The notes below the pieces were generated by a model. It worked only from the letters and a program-made list of their open reading frames with translations, did no database searches and was not told the origin of the DNA. A program made the position numbers and the translations under genes. From contig NZ_BBJS01000007.1 of assembly GCF_000739895.2 (NCBI RefSeq), forward strand, positions 62,001-126,000: a stretch of 64,000 nt of DNA, written 5' to 3'. Origin of the DNA: Sphingomonas paucimobilis NBRC 13935. Lineage in GTDB: Bacteria; Pseudomonadota; Alphaproteobacteria; Sphingomonadales; Sphingomonadaceae. Positions within the stretch are counted from its first letter, which is position 1. Every line of letters begins with the position of its first letter. Of the stretch, positions 37,118 to 45,001 are shown one piece after another.

Positions 37118-38710
37118 TTAATCCCGGCCGACGATCGGAATGGCGATCTCATAGGCGCCGGTCAGCGGGTCGTGATGCAGCGGCGCGCGAAGCTGGCGCG
37201 CCAATCCCTCCATCACCCGGCCATAGCGTTTGCCGATCAGTTCGCGCAGGCGGTCGGTCTCCACCAGCGCCCGCGATACGACGCGAACCACCGCCCGGCC
37301 TTCATCCTCGGTTGGCTTGATCGCGACGCGGATCTGCGCGGCGGAATCGCAATTCATCGCCAGTTCCAGCATCTCGGTGACCAGGAAGGCGACCGCGACC
37401 GCGACATCCTGGTTCACGAGCAGCGGCGCGACGTCGAGCGAGATGCCGATGCCGGACGCGCCCTCGGGGGCCGTGGCGCGGATATTGGCGGCCAGCTCGC
37501 CGATCATCGTGCGCAGGTTCAGCCCGCGATTATCCTCAAGCTCGGCGAAATGATGGCGGTGGACGACCGCCAGCGCATCGACGCGTCGCTGGATCGAGGC
37601 ATAGGCCGCCATCGCCTCCGGCCCGGTCGCGCCGCGCGCATGGAAGTTGATCAGGCTGGAAATGACCTGAAGATTGTTCTTCACCCGGTGATGGACTTCG
37701 CGCGTTAGCTTGGTCTGGCGGACCAGGCCCTCGGCCAGCCCGGCCTCATGGGTCGCCACGGTCTGGGTGATCGCCTCGAAGGTTTCGGCGAGATCGCGGA
37801 TTTCCTGCGCCGGTGCGGCTTCGACCTGCGAGATGTCCAGCGTCTCTCCGGGGCGATAGGCGGCGACGATGCCGCGCAACTGGCGCAGCGGGCGGATCAG
37901 CAACCGGTCGACCACGACCCAGCCGATCAGCACCGCCGCCAGCCACATGAGCAGTGGCAGTGCGAGGGCGACGATCAGCGAGGAGGTGATCGGCGCGCTG
38001 GGTGCCGAGGTGCGCAGGACGAGCCCGGCAATGCCAAGTTCGGTGCGCATCGTCTTCATGCGCTCCAACGGGCCCTGGCTCGCGATCCGCTCGATCGCCA
38101 GCGACTCCCCGTCCAGTTCCAGAACGCTTTCGATCGGCGTGCTATGGCTGTTCTGATCGATCAGCGAGCGAAGAAAGGCGAGGGGGAAGAAAGCGCGTGC
38201 CTGAGCGCGGCCATCATGGCTGGCGACGGAAAGCACCAGACCCTGACCGGGCAGCAGGTCGGCCGCGATCGGCGAACCATCGGACGGAGTGGGCAGCGCG
38301 GCGGGAAGGGGATCGCCGCACAGTGTCCGCCCGGCACGATCGGTAATCAGAAAGCGTGCGCCGGTCAGCGATTGCTGGGCAAAGACGCCTTGCGCACGGG
38401 CGCAACTCGGCGCGTCGAGCGGGTCCTGGCCCAGTGCGCGCACCGCGACGCGCAGCGCGGTCATGTCGCCCATCAGCTCGACGGCGATCGCGCGGGCATC
38501 CTCGTTGGCGGCGATGCGCAACCGGCCGCTGGCCTCGCTATCGGCCAGCCGGGTCGTCTGCAGCGTGGCGAACACCGCGATGGCGGCAAGGACCAGCAGC
38601 GTGCTGCCCAGCACCAAAACCAGCCGCGCACCGGTGGTCAGGCGCGGGGAAGGCGGGCGGACGCGCTCGGTCGCTTCGAGTTCAGCGGCTTGGGGGGGAG
38701 TGCTGGCCAT
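37118..38710 (-). CDS. phyP: PhyP-type histidine-kinase-like regulator of the general stress response
   Basis: 530 residues. Two transmembrane helices (about 28-50 and 242-268) flank a ~190-residue periplasmic sensor with two Cys. A HAMP-like segment follows, then a HisKA_2 domain with EVHHRVKNNLQVISSL, phosphoacceptor His about residue 340. The C-terminal ATPase domain is degenerate: an N-box-like MLELAMNC is present, but no DxGxG or GxGxG loop can be found. In Sphingomonas sp. Fr1, PhyP of the GSR locus is reported as a negative regulator of PhyR acting like a phosphatase. Location next to nepR, and the missing G-boxes, fit that role. The symbol is inferred from context and domain pattern. 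Confidence 0.82.
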   Translation of the reverse strand: MASTPPQAAELEATERVRPPSPRLTTGARLVLVLGSTLLVLAAIAVFATLQTTRLADSEASGRLRIAANEDARAIAVELMGDMTALRVAVRALGQDPLDAPSCARAQGVFAQQSLTGARFLITDRAGRTLCGDPLPAALPTPSDGSPIAADLLPGQGLVLSVASHDGRAQARAFFPLAFLRSLIDQNSHSTPIESVLELDGESLAIERIASQGPLERMKTMRTELGIAGLVLRTSAPSAPITSSLIVALALPLLMWLAAVLIGWVVVDRLLIRPLRQLRGIVAAYRPGETLDISQVEAAPAQEIRDLAETFEAITQTVATHEAGLAEGLVRQTKLTREVHHRVKNNLQVISSLINFHARGATGPEAMAAYASIQRRVDALAVVHRHHFAELEDNRGLNLRTMIGELAANIRATAPEGASGIGISLDVAPLLVNQDVAVAVAFLVTEMLELAMNCDSAAQIRVAIKPTEDEGRAVVRVVSRALVETDRLRELIGKRYGRVMEGLARQLRAPLHHDPLTGAYEIAIPIVGRD

Positions 38711-38721
38711 GCAGCCGGACG

Positions 38722-38892
38722 TCAGTCCAGCTTGCTGAGAAGGTCAAGCATCTCGTCTGGAATTTTTTCGTCGACGGTCTTCTGATAGGCTTGGCGAAGA
38801 GCCGAGCCGGCATCTTTCTCCACACCCTTGACCGGCGTCGAGGAAGGCGTCTTCTTCGTCTTGTTGCCCAAACTCAAAATATCCCCCTGCAT
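38722..38892 (-). CDS. nepR: Anti-sigma factor NepR
   Basis: 56 residues, too short for many gene callers. The core ALRQAYQKTVDEKIPDEMLD followed by LLSKLD is the NepR signature: two helices that clamp EcfG and are released when phospho-PhyR mimics the sigma factor. ATG 38892 gives MQGDILSL; a TTG five codons further, with AGGGGGA in front of it, is an alternative start with the better ribosome site. It is followed 11 bp later by phyP, so the two are co-transcribed, with a sigma-EcfG-type promoter upstream. Confidence 0.9.
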   Translation of the reverse strand: MQGDILSLGNKTKKTPSSTPVKGVEKDAGSALRQAYQKTVDEKIPDEMLDLLSKLD

Positions 38893-38979
38893 GACCCACT
38901 AGCGGGGCAACCGACGCAATGGCAGGCTTGGATGCCGCCAGTCGGCGAAACGCCAAAGCCATAGTTGATGTGGCGATGA

Positions 38980-39004
38980 AACCAAATTCGATCTTGTTGG
39001 TTCC
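38980..39004 (-). promoter_or_regulatory. Sigma-EcfG-type promoter of nepR-phyP
   Basis: Minus strand: GGAAC (39004-39000), exactly 16 bp, GGTT (38983-38980). Matches the GGAAC-N16/17-CGTT consensus except for one -10 base. It lies about 88 bp before the nepR ATG in the nepR/phyR divergent gap and implies feedback control of the anti-sigma factor by EcfG. Confidence 0.6.
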
Positions 39005-39139
39005 CGCTGCGATACGAAAATTCCATCGGGGGCGTTCGTCCGCGGCGCGCCCTGTGGGATTTCCGGAAACGGCATTGAAAACGGCCGCGGGGGCCAGCAC
39101 ATGAGTACCCGCGATTACCTCAGGGAGTGATTATTACCC

Positions 39140-39940
39140 ATGTCGCTTGGACAGCAGCTTGCGCCCCATCTTCCCTTTTTGCGGCGCTATGGCCGGGCCC
39201 TGACCGGCAGCCAGGTGCACGGCGACAAATATGTTCGCGCGACGCTGGAGGCGATCGTGGCGGCTCCCGATCAGTTTCCGCGCGACGTCGATCCCCGTCT
39301 GGGCCTGTACCGCATGTTCCAGGGCATCTGGTCTTCGGCCAATTATGATGAATTGGACAATGACGGTGTCGATGCCGACGGCAATGAAGGTCTGGCTCGC
39401 GCTCGTCTTGCCCGGATGACCCCGCTGTCGCGCCAGGCACTGTTGCTGACCGCGATGGAAGGCTTTACGCCCGAGGACGCGGCCTATCTGATCGATGTCG
39501 AGCCGAGCGAGGTTGAGAATCTCGTGTCCGAGGCGCTGGCCGAGATCGAGAAGCAGACCCGGGCGCGTGTCCTGATCATCGAGGACGAGCCGATCATCGC
39601 AATGGATATCGAGACGATCGTGCGCGACCTGGGCCATGAAGTGACCGGCGTCGCCGTGACCCGTGACGAAGCCGTCGCGCTGGCGATGGAAGATCGGCCG
39701 GGTCTGGTCCTCGCCGATATCCAACTGGCCGATGACAGCTCGGGCATCGATGCGGTCAAGGACATCCTGGCCGAGTTCGAGGTGCCGGTGATCTTCATCA
39801 CCGCCTTCCCCGAGCGGCTGCTGACCGGCGAACGGCCCGAGCCGACCTTCCTGATCACCAAGCCCTTCCAGCGTTCGACGGTGAAGGCGGCGATCAGTCA
39901 GGCGCTGTTCTTTGACCAGAGCACGGTTCCGGCGGAGTAA
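39140..39940 (+). CDS. phyR: Response regulator PhyR (sigma-like domain plus receiver)
   Basis: 266 residues. The N-terminal ~130 residues mimic an ECF sigma factor (sigma2-like LAPHLPFLRRYGRALTGSQ, sigma4-like LSRQALLLTAMEGFTPEDAAYL). The rest is a receiver domain: IIEDEPIIAMD acidic pocket, phosphoacceptor Asp193 in LADIQLAD, ITAFPERLL and the KPF lysine. When phosphorylated, PhyR binds NepR and frees EcfG. The gene is divergent from nepR-phyP and is followed by a small membrane protein gene and ecfG. Confidence 0.96.
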   Translation: MSLGQQLAPHLPFLRRYGRALTGSQVHGDKYVRATLEAIVAAPDQFPRDVDPRLGLYRMFQGIWSSANYDELDNDGVDADGNEGLARARLARMTPLSRQALLLTAMEGFTPEDAAYLIDVEPSEVENLVSEALAEIEKQTRARVLIIEDEPIIAMDIETIVRDLGHEVTGVAVTRDEAVALAMEDRPGLVLADIQLADDSSGIDAVKDILAEFEVPVIFITAFPERLLTGERPEPTFLITKPFQRSTVKAAISQALFFDQSTVPAE

Positions 39941-40000
39941 CCGCGTCGGGAAAAGAATTTCGGTTACGGACCCAAAACGGTTTGGAGGCGTTAGGCTGAC

Positions 40001-40138
40001 ATGGTTGATCCCCAGAAACCCATCCATGTTAGCAAGGAAGACGCTCGGGCAGGATCGACGCCGCATATGACGCGTTACATCCTGCCCATATCGCTGGTGC
40101 TGGTGATCGTGATCTTTGCATTTCTGGTGTTGCGCTGA
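40001..40138 (+). CDS. 45-aa single-pass membrane protein in the GSR locus
   Basis: Short open frame starting MVDPQKPIHVSKEDARAGST; a soluble ~22-residue N-terminus precedes one transmembrane helix (ILPISLVLVIVIFAFLVL) ending in Arg. GGAGG lies 13 bp before the ATG. It sits between phyR and ecfG in the same direction, so it is likely co-expressed with one of them. Similar small proteins with an EARAGSTPH-like segment before a helix seem familiar from sphingomonads, from memory only. The function is unknown; a membrane-stress link to the GSR is speculation. Confidence 0.65.
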   Translation: MVDPQKPIHVSKEDARAGSTPHMTRYILPISLVLVIVIFAFLVLR

Positions 40139-40244
40139 GCCAAGAAGCCTCGAATATTTCTTGGACTTGGCTGGCCAATGCCATGCAGCCGTCTTACATT
40201 TTGAGTCGACCGCTGGAACGGTCGGCTACGACGATCGGATTTTC

Positions 40245-40883
40245 ATGACGCAGCCACTGACGCGGGACGAAACAGAGGCCGACGCACCCGTCGAGCACGT
40301 CGCCCTGCCTGATTCTGAATTCAAGTCCGAGCTGGCGCGTGTGATCCCCCATCTTCGCGCCTTTGGCCGGTCGCTGTCGGGCAGCCGCGATCTGGCCGAC
40401 GATCTGGTGCAGGAAACGCTGCTCAAGGCTTGGGCCGCACGCAAGCGTTTCCAGGCCGGCACGAATATGCGCGCCTGGACCTTCATCATCCTGCGCAATC
40501 TCTATCTGTCGCAGATGCGGCGTGCGCGCTTCAAGGGCGAGTGGGACGATCTGGTGGCCGATCGCATCCTGGCGGCGCCCGCCAGCCAGGATCGCCATGT
40601 CGAACTGGGGGATATGCAGCGCGCGCTGATGCATCTGCCGCAGCCACAGAGGGAAGCGTTGATTCTCGTCGGCGCCGGCGGCTTTGCCTATGAGGAAGCG
40701 GCGGAAATCTGCAACGTCGCGGTCGGCACGATTAAGAGCCGCGTCGCGCGTGGCCGCGTGGCATTGGAAGCGATCCTGACCGACGGCTCACTGCCTTCGC
40801 GCCGGGAGCATGAGACCGACAGCAGCAAGACCGCGCTCGACAGCATCATGGGCGATGTCGATCAATTGAGCGGCGGGCGGTAA
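40245..40883 (+). CDS. ecfG: General stress response ECF sigma factor EcfG
   Basis: 212 residues from ATG 40245; upstream in-frame sequence lacks sigma-like features. ECF15/EcfG-type sigma factor: sigma2 region with LPHLRAFGRSLSG-like IPHLRAFGRSLSG, DLADDLVQETLLKAW and NMRAWTFIILRN; sigma4 with LPQPQREALILVGAGGFAYEEAA and GTIKSRVARGR. It is held by NepR and drives GGAAC/CGTT-type promoters. No clear autoregulatory promoter was found in the 106 bp upstream. It carries a ~20-residue polar C-terminal tail. Confidence 0.94.
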   Translation: MTQPLTRDETEADAPVEHVALPDSEFKSELARVIPHLRAFGRSLSGSRDLADDLVQETLLKAWAARKRFQAGTNMRAWTFIILRNLYLSQMRRARFKGEWDDLVADRILAAPASQDRHVELGDMQRALMHLPQPQREALILVGAGGFAYEEAAEICNVAVGTIKSRVARGRVALEAILTDGSLPSRREHETDSSKTALDSIMGDVDQLSGGR

Positions 40884-40905
40884 AACGCCGTTTCCTGGAA
40901 ATTCG

Positions 40906-40940
40906 CGACCGTCTCGGCGCTGGCCGGGGCGGTCGTTTTA
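40906..40940 (+). terminator. Intrinsic terminator after ecfG
   Basis: CGACC...GGTCG outer stem with a GC-rich interior (CTCGGC/GGCCGGGG) followed by TTTTATT, 22 bp after the ecfG stop. Confidence 0.7.
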
Positions 40941-41015
40941 TTATGGACTGTCTTCTGACCAAGCGCGGGCGCTGTTATGCTGGCGCATGATGCGTGTGGC
41001 GGACGATGATGTCGC

Positions 41016-41591
41016 ATGACGGATGATCCATCAGCCGGCTGGGAGGCCGTCGCGGGACAATTTGCGGCGATCCGCTCCTCCGTCGGATCGGACATTGTGC
41101 GGCGCTGGTCCGTTCATTTGCCGGCCGGCGGAGCGATCCTGGATATAGGGTGCGGGACAGGGGTGCCGATCGCCAGGACTCTTACGGAGCAGGGGTTCGA
41201 GCTCTACGGCATTGATGCCTCGCCGACGCTTCTCGAAGCCTTCCGCCGAAACATTCCCGATGCCCGGGCCGCGTGCGAACCGGTCGAGAGCAGCCGCTTT
41301 TTCGACAGGCGATTTGACGGCGTGGTGGCGATCGGGCTGCTATTCCTCTTGGCAGGGGATCGTCAGCGTATGGTGATCAGACGCGTCGGTCATGCGTTGC
41401 GAGCGGGCGGCCGATTTCTGTTTACAGCGCCGACCCAGCGGTGCGCGTGGACGGACAGTCTGACAGGGCGATCATCCTTGTCGCTGGGAGAGGAGGAGTA
41501 TGACCACCTTCTAATCGAGGCCGGTCTTCAAAGGGTTGGTGGTTATGAAGATGAGGGCGGCAATTACTATTATGATGCCGTAGCTCGGTAA
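41016..41591 (+). CDS. Class I SAM-dependent methyltransferase
   Basis: 191 residues. SAM-binding motif I AILDIGCGTGVPIAR (about residue 41), post-I Asp in YGIDASPTLLEAF, motif II/III region DGVVAIGLLFLL and LRAGGRFLFTAP. It belongs to the Methyltransf_11/25 type. The substrate cannot be inferred. Codon use is slightly less GC-rich than the core genes. It ends 13 bp from the end of the convergent NepR-like mini-gene. Confidence 0.85.
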   Translation: MTDDPSAGWEAVAGQFAAIRSSVGSDIVRRWSVHLPAGGAILDIGCGTGVPIARTLTEQGFELYGIDASPTLLEAFRRNIPDARAACEPVESSRFFDRRFDGVVAIGLLFLLAGDRQRMVIRRVGHALRAGGRFLFTAPTQRCAWTDSLTGRSSLSLGEEEYDHLLIEAGLQRVGGYEDEGGNYYYDAVAR

Positions 41592-41604
41592 GGCCCTTCA
41601 TGCC

Positions 41605-41772
41605 TCATTTACGATTGGTTCGCCCATCCAGTCGCGATAGCAGCTTTACCCAAGCATCCGGCAGCCGCATCGGCTCCGAAAAAGCCGAGCGCAGCGTGCA
41701 CCCGATATCGTCGACACGCCGGGGCGCGGGGACGATGCGGATATCGCTGGTCCAGGGATCGCTGCTCATCAT
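41605..41772 (-). CDS. Candidate divergent NepR-like mini-protein
   Basis: 55 residues (starts MMSSDPWTSD), too short for many gene callers. Residues 23-50 read IGCTLRSAFSEPMRLPDAWV then KLLSRLDG. Aligned by eye with NepR 722 bp beyond ecfG's far side (ALRQAY...IPDEML...LLSKLD), the LR, aromatic, PD, LL and LD positions coincide, with two residues fewer in the central turn. GC at third positions is about 70 percent, consistent with coding. It would be a second anti-sigma factor or a decoy for PhyR. It is convergent with the methyltransferase and divergent from glnE; no clear ribosome site or promoter is visible. Assignment is an inference. Confidence 0.5.
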   Translation of the reverse strand: MMSSDPWTSDIRIVPAPRRVDDIGCTLRSAFSEPMRLPDAWVKLLSRLDGRTNRK

Positions 41773-41880
41773 GTTGTTATAACTGATGAGGGCTTGACAA
41801 GTTTCTAATTTTCTGAAGCAGGAATATTAACCTTTCCTAAACCCTTTGTCGCCTGCGCAGGTGACCGTTAGGACTAGGCG

Positions 41881-44541
41881 ATGATCGCTACCCATTCCCC
41901 CGATTTGATCGACGCGGTCGCCCGCGCCCGCGCTCATTCCCCCTTTCTGGCGATGCTGCTGGATCGCGAACCGGATATTGAGGCGGCGGCCTTGGACGGG
42001 CGGCTGGCCGACCTGCCGATGTTCGATCCTGACTTGCCGACCGGAGTGGCACTGCGGCGCGAGCGACGGGCGCTCGCGCTGACGGTGGCGCTGGGGGATT
42101 TGTCGGGGCTGTATGACCTGACGGGGGTGACGCGGCGTTTGACCGATTTCGCCGATGCGGCGCTGGAGCGAGCGATTCGGGCGGCCATTCTGGAGCGTAC
42201 GCCCGATGCCGAACCGGTGGGCTTCGCTGCGATCGCACTCGGCAAACAGGGCAGTCGCGAACTCAATTATTCGTCGGATATCGACCCGATCCTGTTGTTC
42301 GATCCCCAGACTTTGCCCCGGCGTCCGCGCGAGGAGCCCGAAGAGGCGGCCGTGCGGATCGGCAAGCGGGTGGTCGAGCTGCTCCAGGCGCGTGATGGCG
42401 AAGGCTATGTGCTGCGCGTCGACCTGCGGCTACGCCCTTCGCCCGAGGCGACGCCGATCGCCATCCCGGTCGAGGGGGCGATCGCCTATTATGAAAGCCA
42501 GGCGCTGACCTGGGAACGGGCGGCCTTTATCCGGGCGCGCGCGGCGGCAGGCGATCTGGCGCTGGGGCAGCGTTTCCTCGACGCGATCCGCCCCTTTGTC
42601 TGGCGGCGCGCGCTGGATTTCGGTGCAGTGGGCGAGATCCGGGACTTGACGCGACGCATCCGCGATCACCATGCACAAGGCCAGGCCCTCGGCCCCGGCT
42701 ATGACTTGAAACGCGGGCGCGGCGGGATTCGTGAGATCGAGTTCTTCGCACAAATCCACCAACTGATCCATGGCGGGCGCGACCCCGCCCTTCGCGCGCC
42801 CGCGACCCGCGATGCGCTGGCGCGGCTGGCCGAGGCGGGGCGGATCGATGTCCAGAACGCGACGGCGCTTTCCCAGGCCTATGAGACGCTGCGCACCATC
42901 GAACACCGCGTGCAGATGATCGACGATCGCCAGACCCATCAACTGCCCAAGGGTGAGGGACTGGATCGGGTCGCGCAGCTTCATGGTCTGTCCGACGGCG
43001 CAAATCTCGTGGCGATGCTGGCGCCGGTAACGGAGCAGGTCGGTCGGCTCTATGACGCGCTCGACGCCGATGAGCGTCCGCGCTTGCCGCATGACCCGGT
43101 GTTGCTGAACGAACGGCTCGCCGCGGCAGGGCTGCAGGATATCGAGGCTGCAGCGCGGCGAATCGCGGCGTGGCGCGGCGGCGATTATCCGGCACTGCGT
43201 AGCCCGGCAGCGCGCGAGGCGCTCGATGCGGTATTGCCGACCCTGGTCGAGGCGCTGGGCGAGGCGCCCGATCCCGACGCCGCGCTGCTGAAGCTCGATT
43301 CGCTGTTCGAGCGGATGACGAGCGCGATCAACATCTTCCGCCTGCTGGAGGCGCGGCCCGCGCTGGCGCATCTGACGGTCGCGATCCTCAGCCATGCCGC
43401 GCCGCTCGCCGCCGAACTGGCGCGGCGCCCGGCCCTGCTCGACGGGTTGATCGATGCCTCGGCCTTCGAGCCTTTGCCGGCGGTCCGCTTCCTCGAACGG
43501 GCGATGCGTGGTGGGGAGGCGGGGCAGGATTATCAGGATCGCCTCGATCATGTCCGCCGGGTGGTGGGTGAGCTCCGCTTCGCACTGGGAGCGCAGATCG
43601 TTGCCGGACGCGCCGATCCGCTGGAAGTGGCGGGCGGCTATGCGCGGGTGGCCGAGGCGGCGATCGGTGTGCTCGCACGCGCGACGGTCGAGGAATTTAT
43701 GCTCGCCCATGGCCGCGTGCCGGACAGCGAGCTGGTTATCCTGGCGCTGGGCCGGATGGGCGGGGCGGCGCTGACCCACGCCTCCGACCTCGACCTCGTC
43801 TATCTGTTCACCGGTGATTTCGCCGCTGAGTCCGATGGGCCCAAGCCGCTGGGCGCGACGCTCTATTATAATCGCCTCGCGCAGCGAGTGAGCGCGGCCT
43901 TGTCGGTACCGACCCAGGCGGGGCCGCTCTATCCGGTTGATACACGGTTGCGCCCGTCGGGGACGCAGGGGCCACTGGTCGTCTCGGTCGAGAGTTTCGC
44001 GCGCTATCAGCGCGAGGACGCCTGGACCTGGGAGCATATGGCGCTCACCCGCGCACGCCCGGTCTTCGGATCGGAGGCGGCCCGGGCCTCGGTTGCCGCG
44101 ATCATCACCGATGTGCTGAACGGCAATCGGCCGCCCCGCGACATCGCCACCGAAGCAGGCGAAATGCGCGCCGAGATGGCGCGACACAAGCCGCCGCAGG
44201 GGCCGCTCGACGTCAAGCTGCTGCCCGGCGGGCTCGTCGATCTGGAATTCGCCGTGCACCGGGCGCAGTTGATTGGGCGCACCGGTTTCGACCCCGATCT
44301 CGGTCGGGCCATCGCATTGCTGGCGGAGCAGGGGCTGATGCCCGCCGCTATGGCCACGGCGCATGACGTGCTGACCCGCGCGCTGGTCGCCTTTCGTCTG
44401 CTGGTCCCCGACGGGCAGGAGCCGGCGGCCGCGACCCGCCCGCTGATCGCACGCGCCATGGGGCTGGCCGATTGGGACGCGGTGGTTGCCACGCTGGAGG
44501 CGACGCGGCAGGAGGTGTCCCAGGTCTGGCAAGGAGGTTGA
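41881..44541 (+). CDS. glnE: Bifunctional glutamine synthetase adenylyltransferase/deadenylylase
   Basis: 886 residues, slightly shorter than the enterobacterial enzyme (about 946). Two nucleotidyltransferase domains: the N-terminal deadenylylase with GSRELNYSSDIDPI (about 128), and the C-terminal adenylylase with GRMGGAALTHASDLDLVYLF (about 620). The middle holds EIEFFAQIHQLIHGGRDP. It adjusts glutamine synthetase activity to nitrogen state. ATG 41881 follows an AT-rich 108-bp gap containing TTAACCTTTCCTAAAC. Confidence 0.94.
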   Translation: MIATHSPDLIDAVARARAHSPFLAMLLDREPDIEAAALDGRLADLPMFDPDLPTGVALRRERRALALTVALGDLSGLYDLTGVTRRLTDFADAALERAIRAAILERTPDAEPVGFAAIALGKQGSRELNYSSDIDPILLFDPQTLPRRPREEPEEAAVRIGKRVVELLQARDGEGYVLRVDLRLRPSPEATPIAIPVEGAIAYYESQALTWERAAFIRARAAAGDLALGQRFLDAIRPFVWRRALDFGAVGEIRDLTRRIRDHHAQGQALGPGYDLKRGRGGIREIEFFAQIHQLIHGGRDPALRAPATRDALARLAEAGRIDVQNATALSQAYETLRTIEHRVQMIDDRQTHQLPKGEGLDRVAQLHGLSDGANLVAMLAPVTEQVGRLYDALDADERPRLPHDPVLLNERLAAAGLQDIEAAARRIAAWRGGDYPALRSPAAREALDAVLPTLVEALGEAPDPDAALLKLDSLFERMTSAINIFRLLEARPALAHLTVAILSHAAPLAAELARRPALLDGLIDASAFEPLPAVRFLERAMRGGEAGQDYQDRLDHVRRVVGELRFALGAQIVAGRADPLEVAGGYARVAEAAIGVLARATVEEFMLAHGRVPDSELVILALGRMGGAALTHASDLDLVYLFTGDFAAESDGPKPLGATLYYNRLAQRVSAALSVPTQAGPLYPVDTRLRPSGTQGPLVVSVESFARYQREDAWTWEHMALTRARPVFGSEAARASVAAIITDVLNGNRPPRDIATEAGEMRAEMARHKPPQGPLDVKLLPGGLVDLEFAVHRAQLIGRTGFDPDLGRAIALLAEQGLMPAAMATAHDVLTRALVAFRLLVPDGQEPAAATRPLIARAMGLADWDAVVATLEATRQEVSQVWQGG

Positions 44542-44545
44542 GGCG

Positions 44546-45001
44546 ATGGAACAGGGGGATGCGATCCCGGCCGTGACGGTCACGACGCCCGAGGGCGGCG
44601 CGCTGGCGCTGGGGGAGTTGAAGGGGCCATTGGTAGTCTATTTCTATCCCAAGGACGACACCAGCGGCTGCACGCGCGAGGCGCAGGACTTCACCGCACT
44701 GGCGGCGGATTTCCGTGCGGCGGGCGTGCGCGTCATCGGCATTTCCAAGGATAGCCCCGCCAAGCATCAGAAATTCGCGGCGAAATATGATCTGACGGTC
44801 GAGCTCGCGAGCGACGAGGATGGTACGGCGTGCGAGGCGTTCGGCGTCTGGAGCGAGAAGAAGCTCTATGGCAAGACCTATATGGGCATCGAGCGCGCGA
44901 CCTTCCTGTTCGACGGTGAGGGCCGGCTGGCGACGAGCTGGCGCAAGGTGAAGGTGCCGGGCCATGCGCAGGCGGTGCTGGAGGCGGCGCGCGCGCTTTG
45001 A
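44546..45001 (+). CDS. bcp: Thioredoxin-dependent peroxiredoxin of the Bcp/PrxQ family
   Basis: 151 residues with AAGGAGG 8 bp before the ATG. Reduces peroxides. Peroxidatic Cys42 lies in FYPKDDTSGCTREAQ. The resolving Cys usually found five residues later is replaced by Gln47; another Cys at 96 (GTACEAFGV) could serve instead. The rest of the fold (VIGISKDSPAKHQKF, ERATFLFDGEG) is typical. The stop overlaps the next gene's TTG. Confidence 0.92.
   Translation: MEQGDAIPAVTVTTPEGGALALGELKGPLVVYFYPKDDTSGCTREAQDFTALAADFRAAGVRVIGISKDSPAKHQKFAAKYDLTVELASDEDGTACEAFGVWSEKKLYGKTYMGIERATFLFDGEGRLATSWRKVKVPGHAQAVLEAARAL

Noticed and set aside
40215..40239. GGAAC-N16-CGGA before ecfG as an autoregulatory EcfG promoter
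   Set aside because: The -10 element is poor and would place the transcription start almost on the ATG.
41827..41842. TTAACCTTTCCTAAAC before glnE as a CtrA box
   Set aside because: Resembles TTAA-N7-TTAA but with a mismatch in the second half, and glnE is not an expected CtrA target; AT-rich gaps produce such matches by chance.
42430..44583. A 717-codon open frame antisense to glnE
   Set aside because: Same kind of shadow; glnE motifs on the other strand are complete and the antisense product has no recognisable fold.
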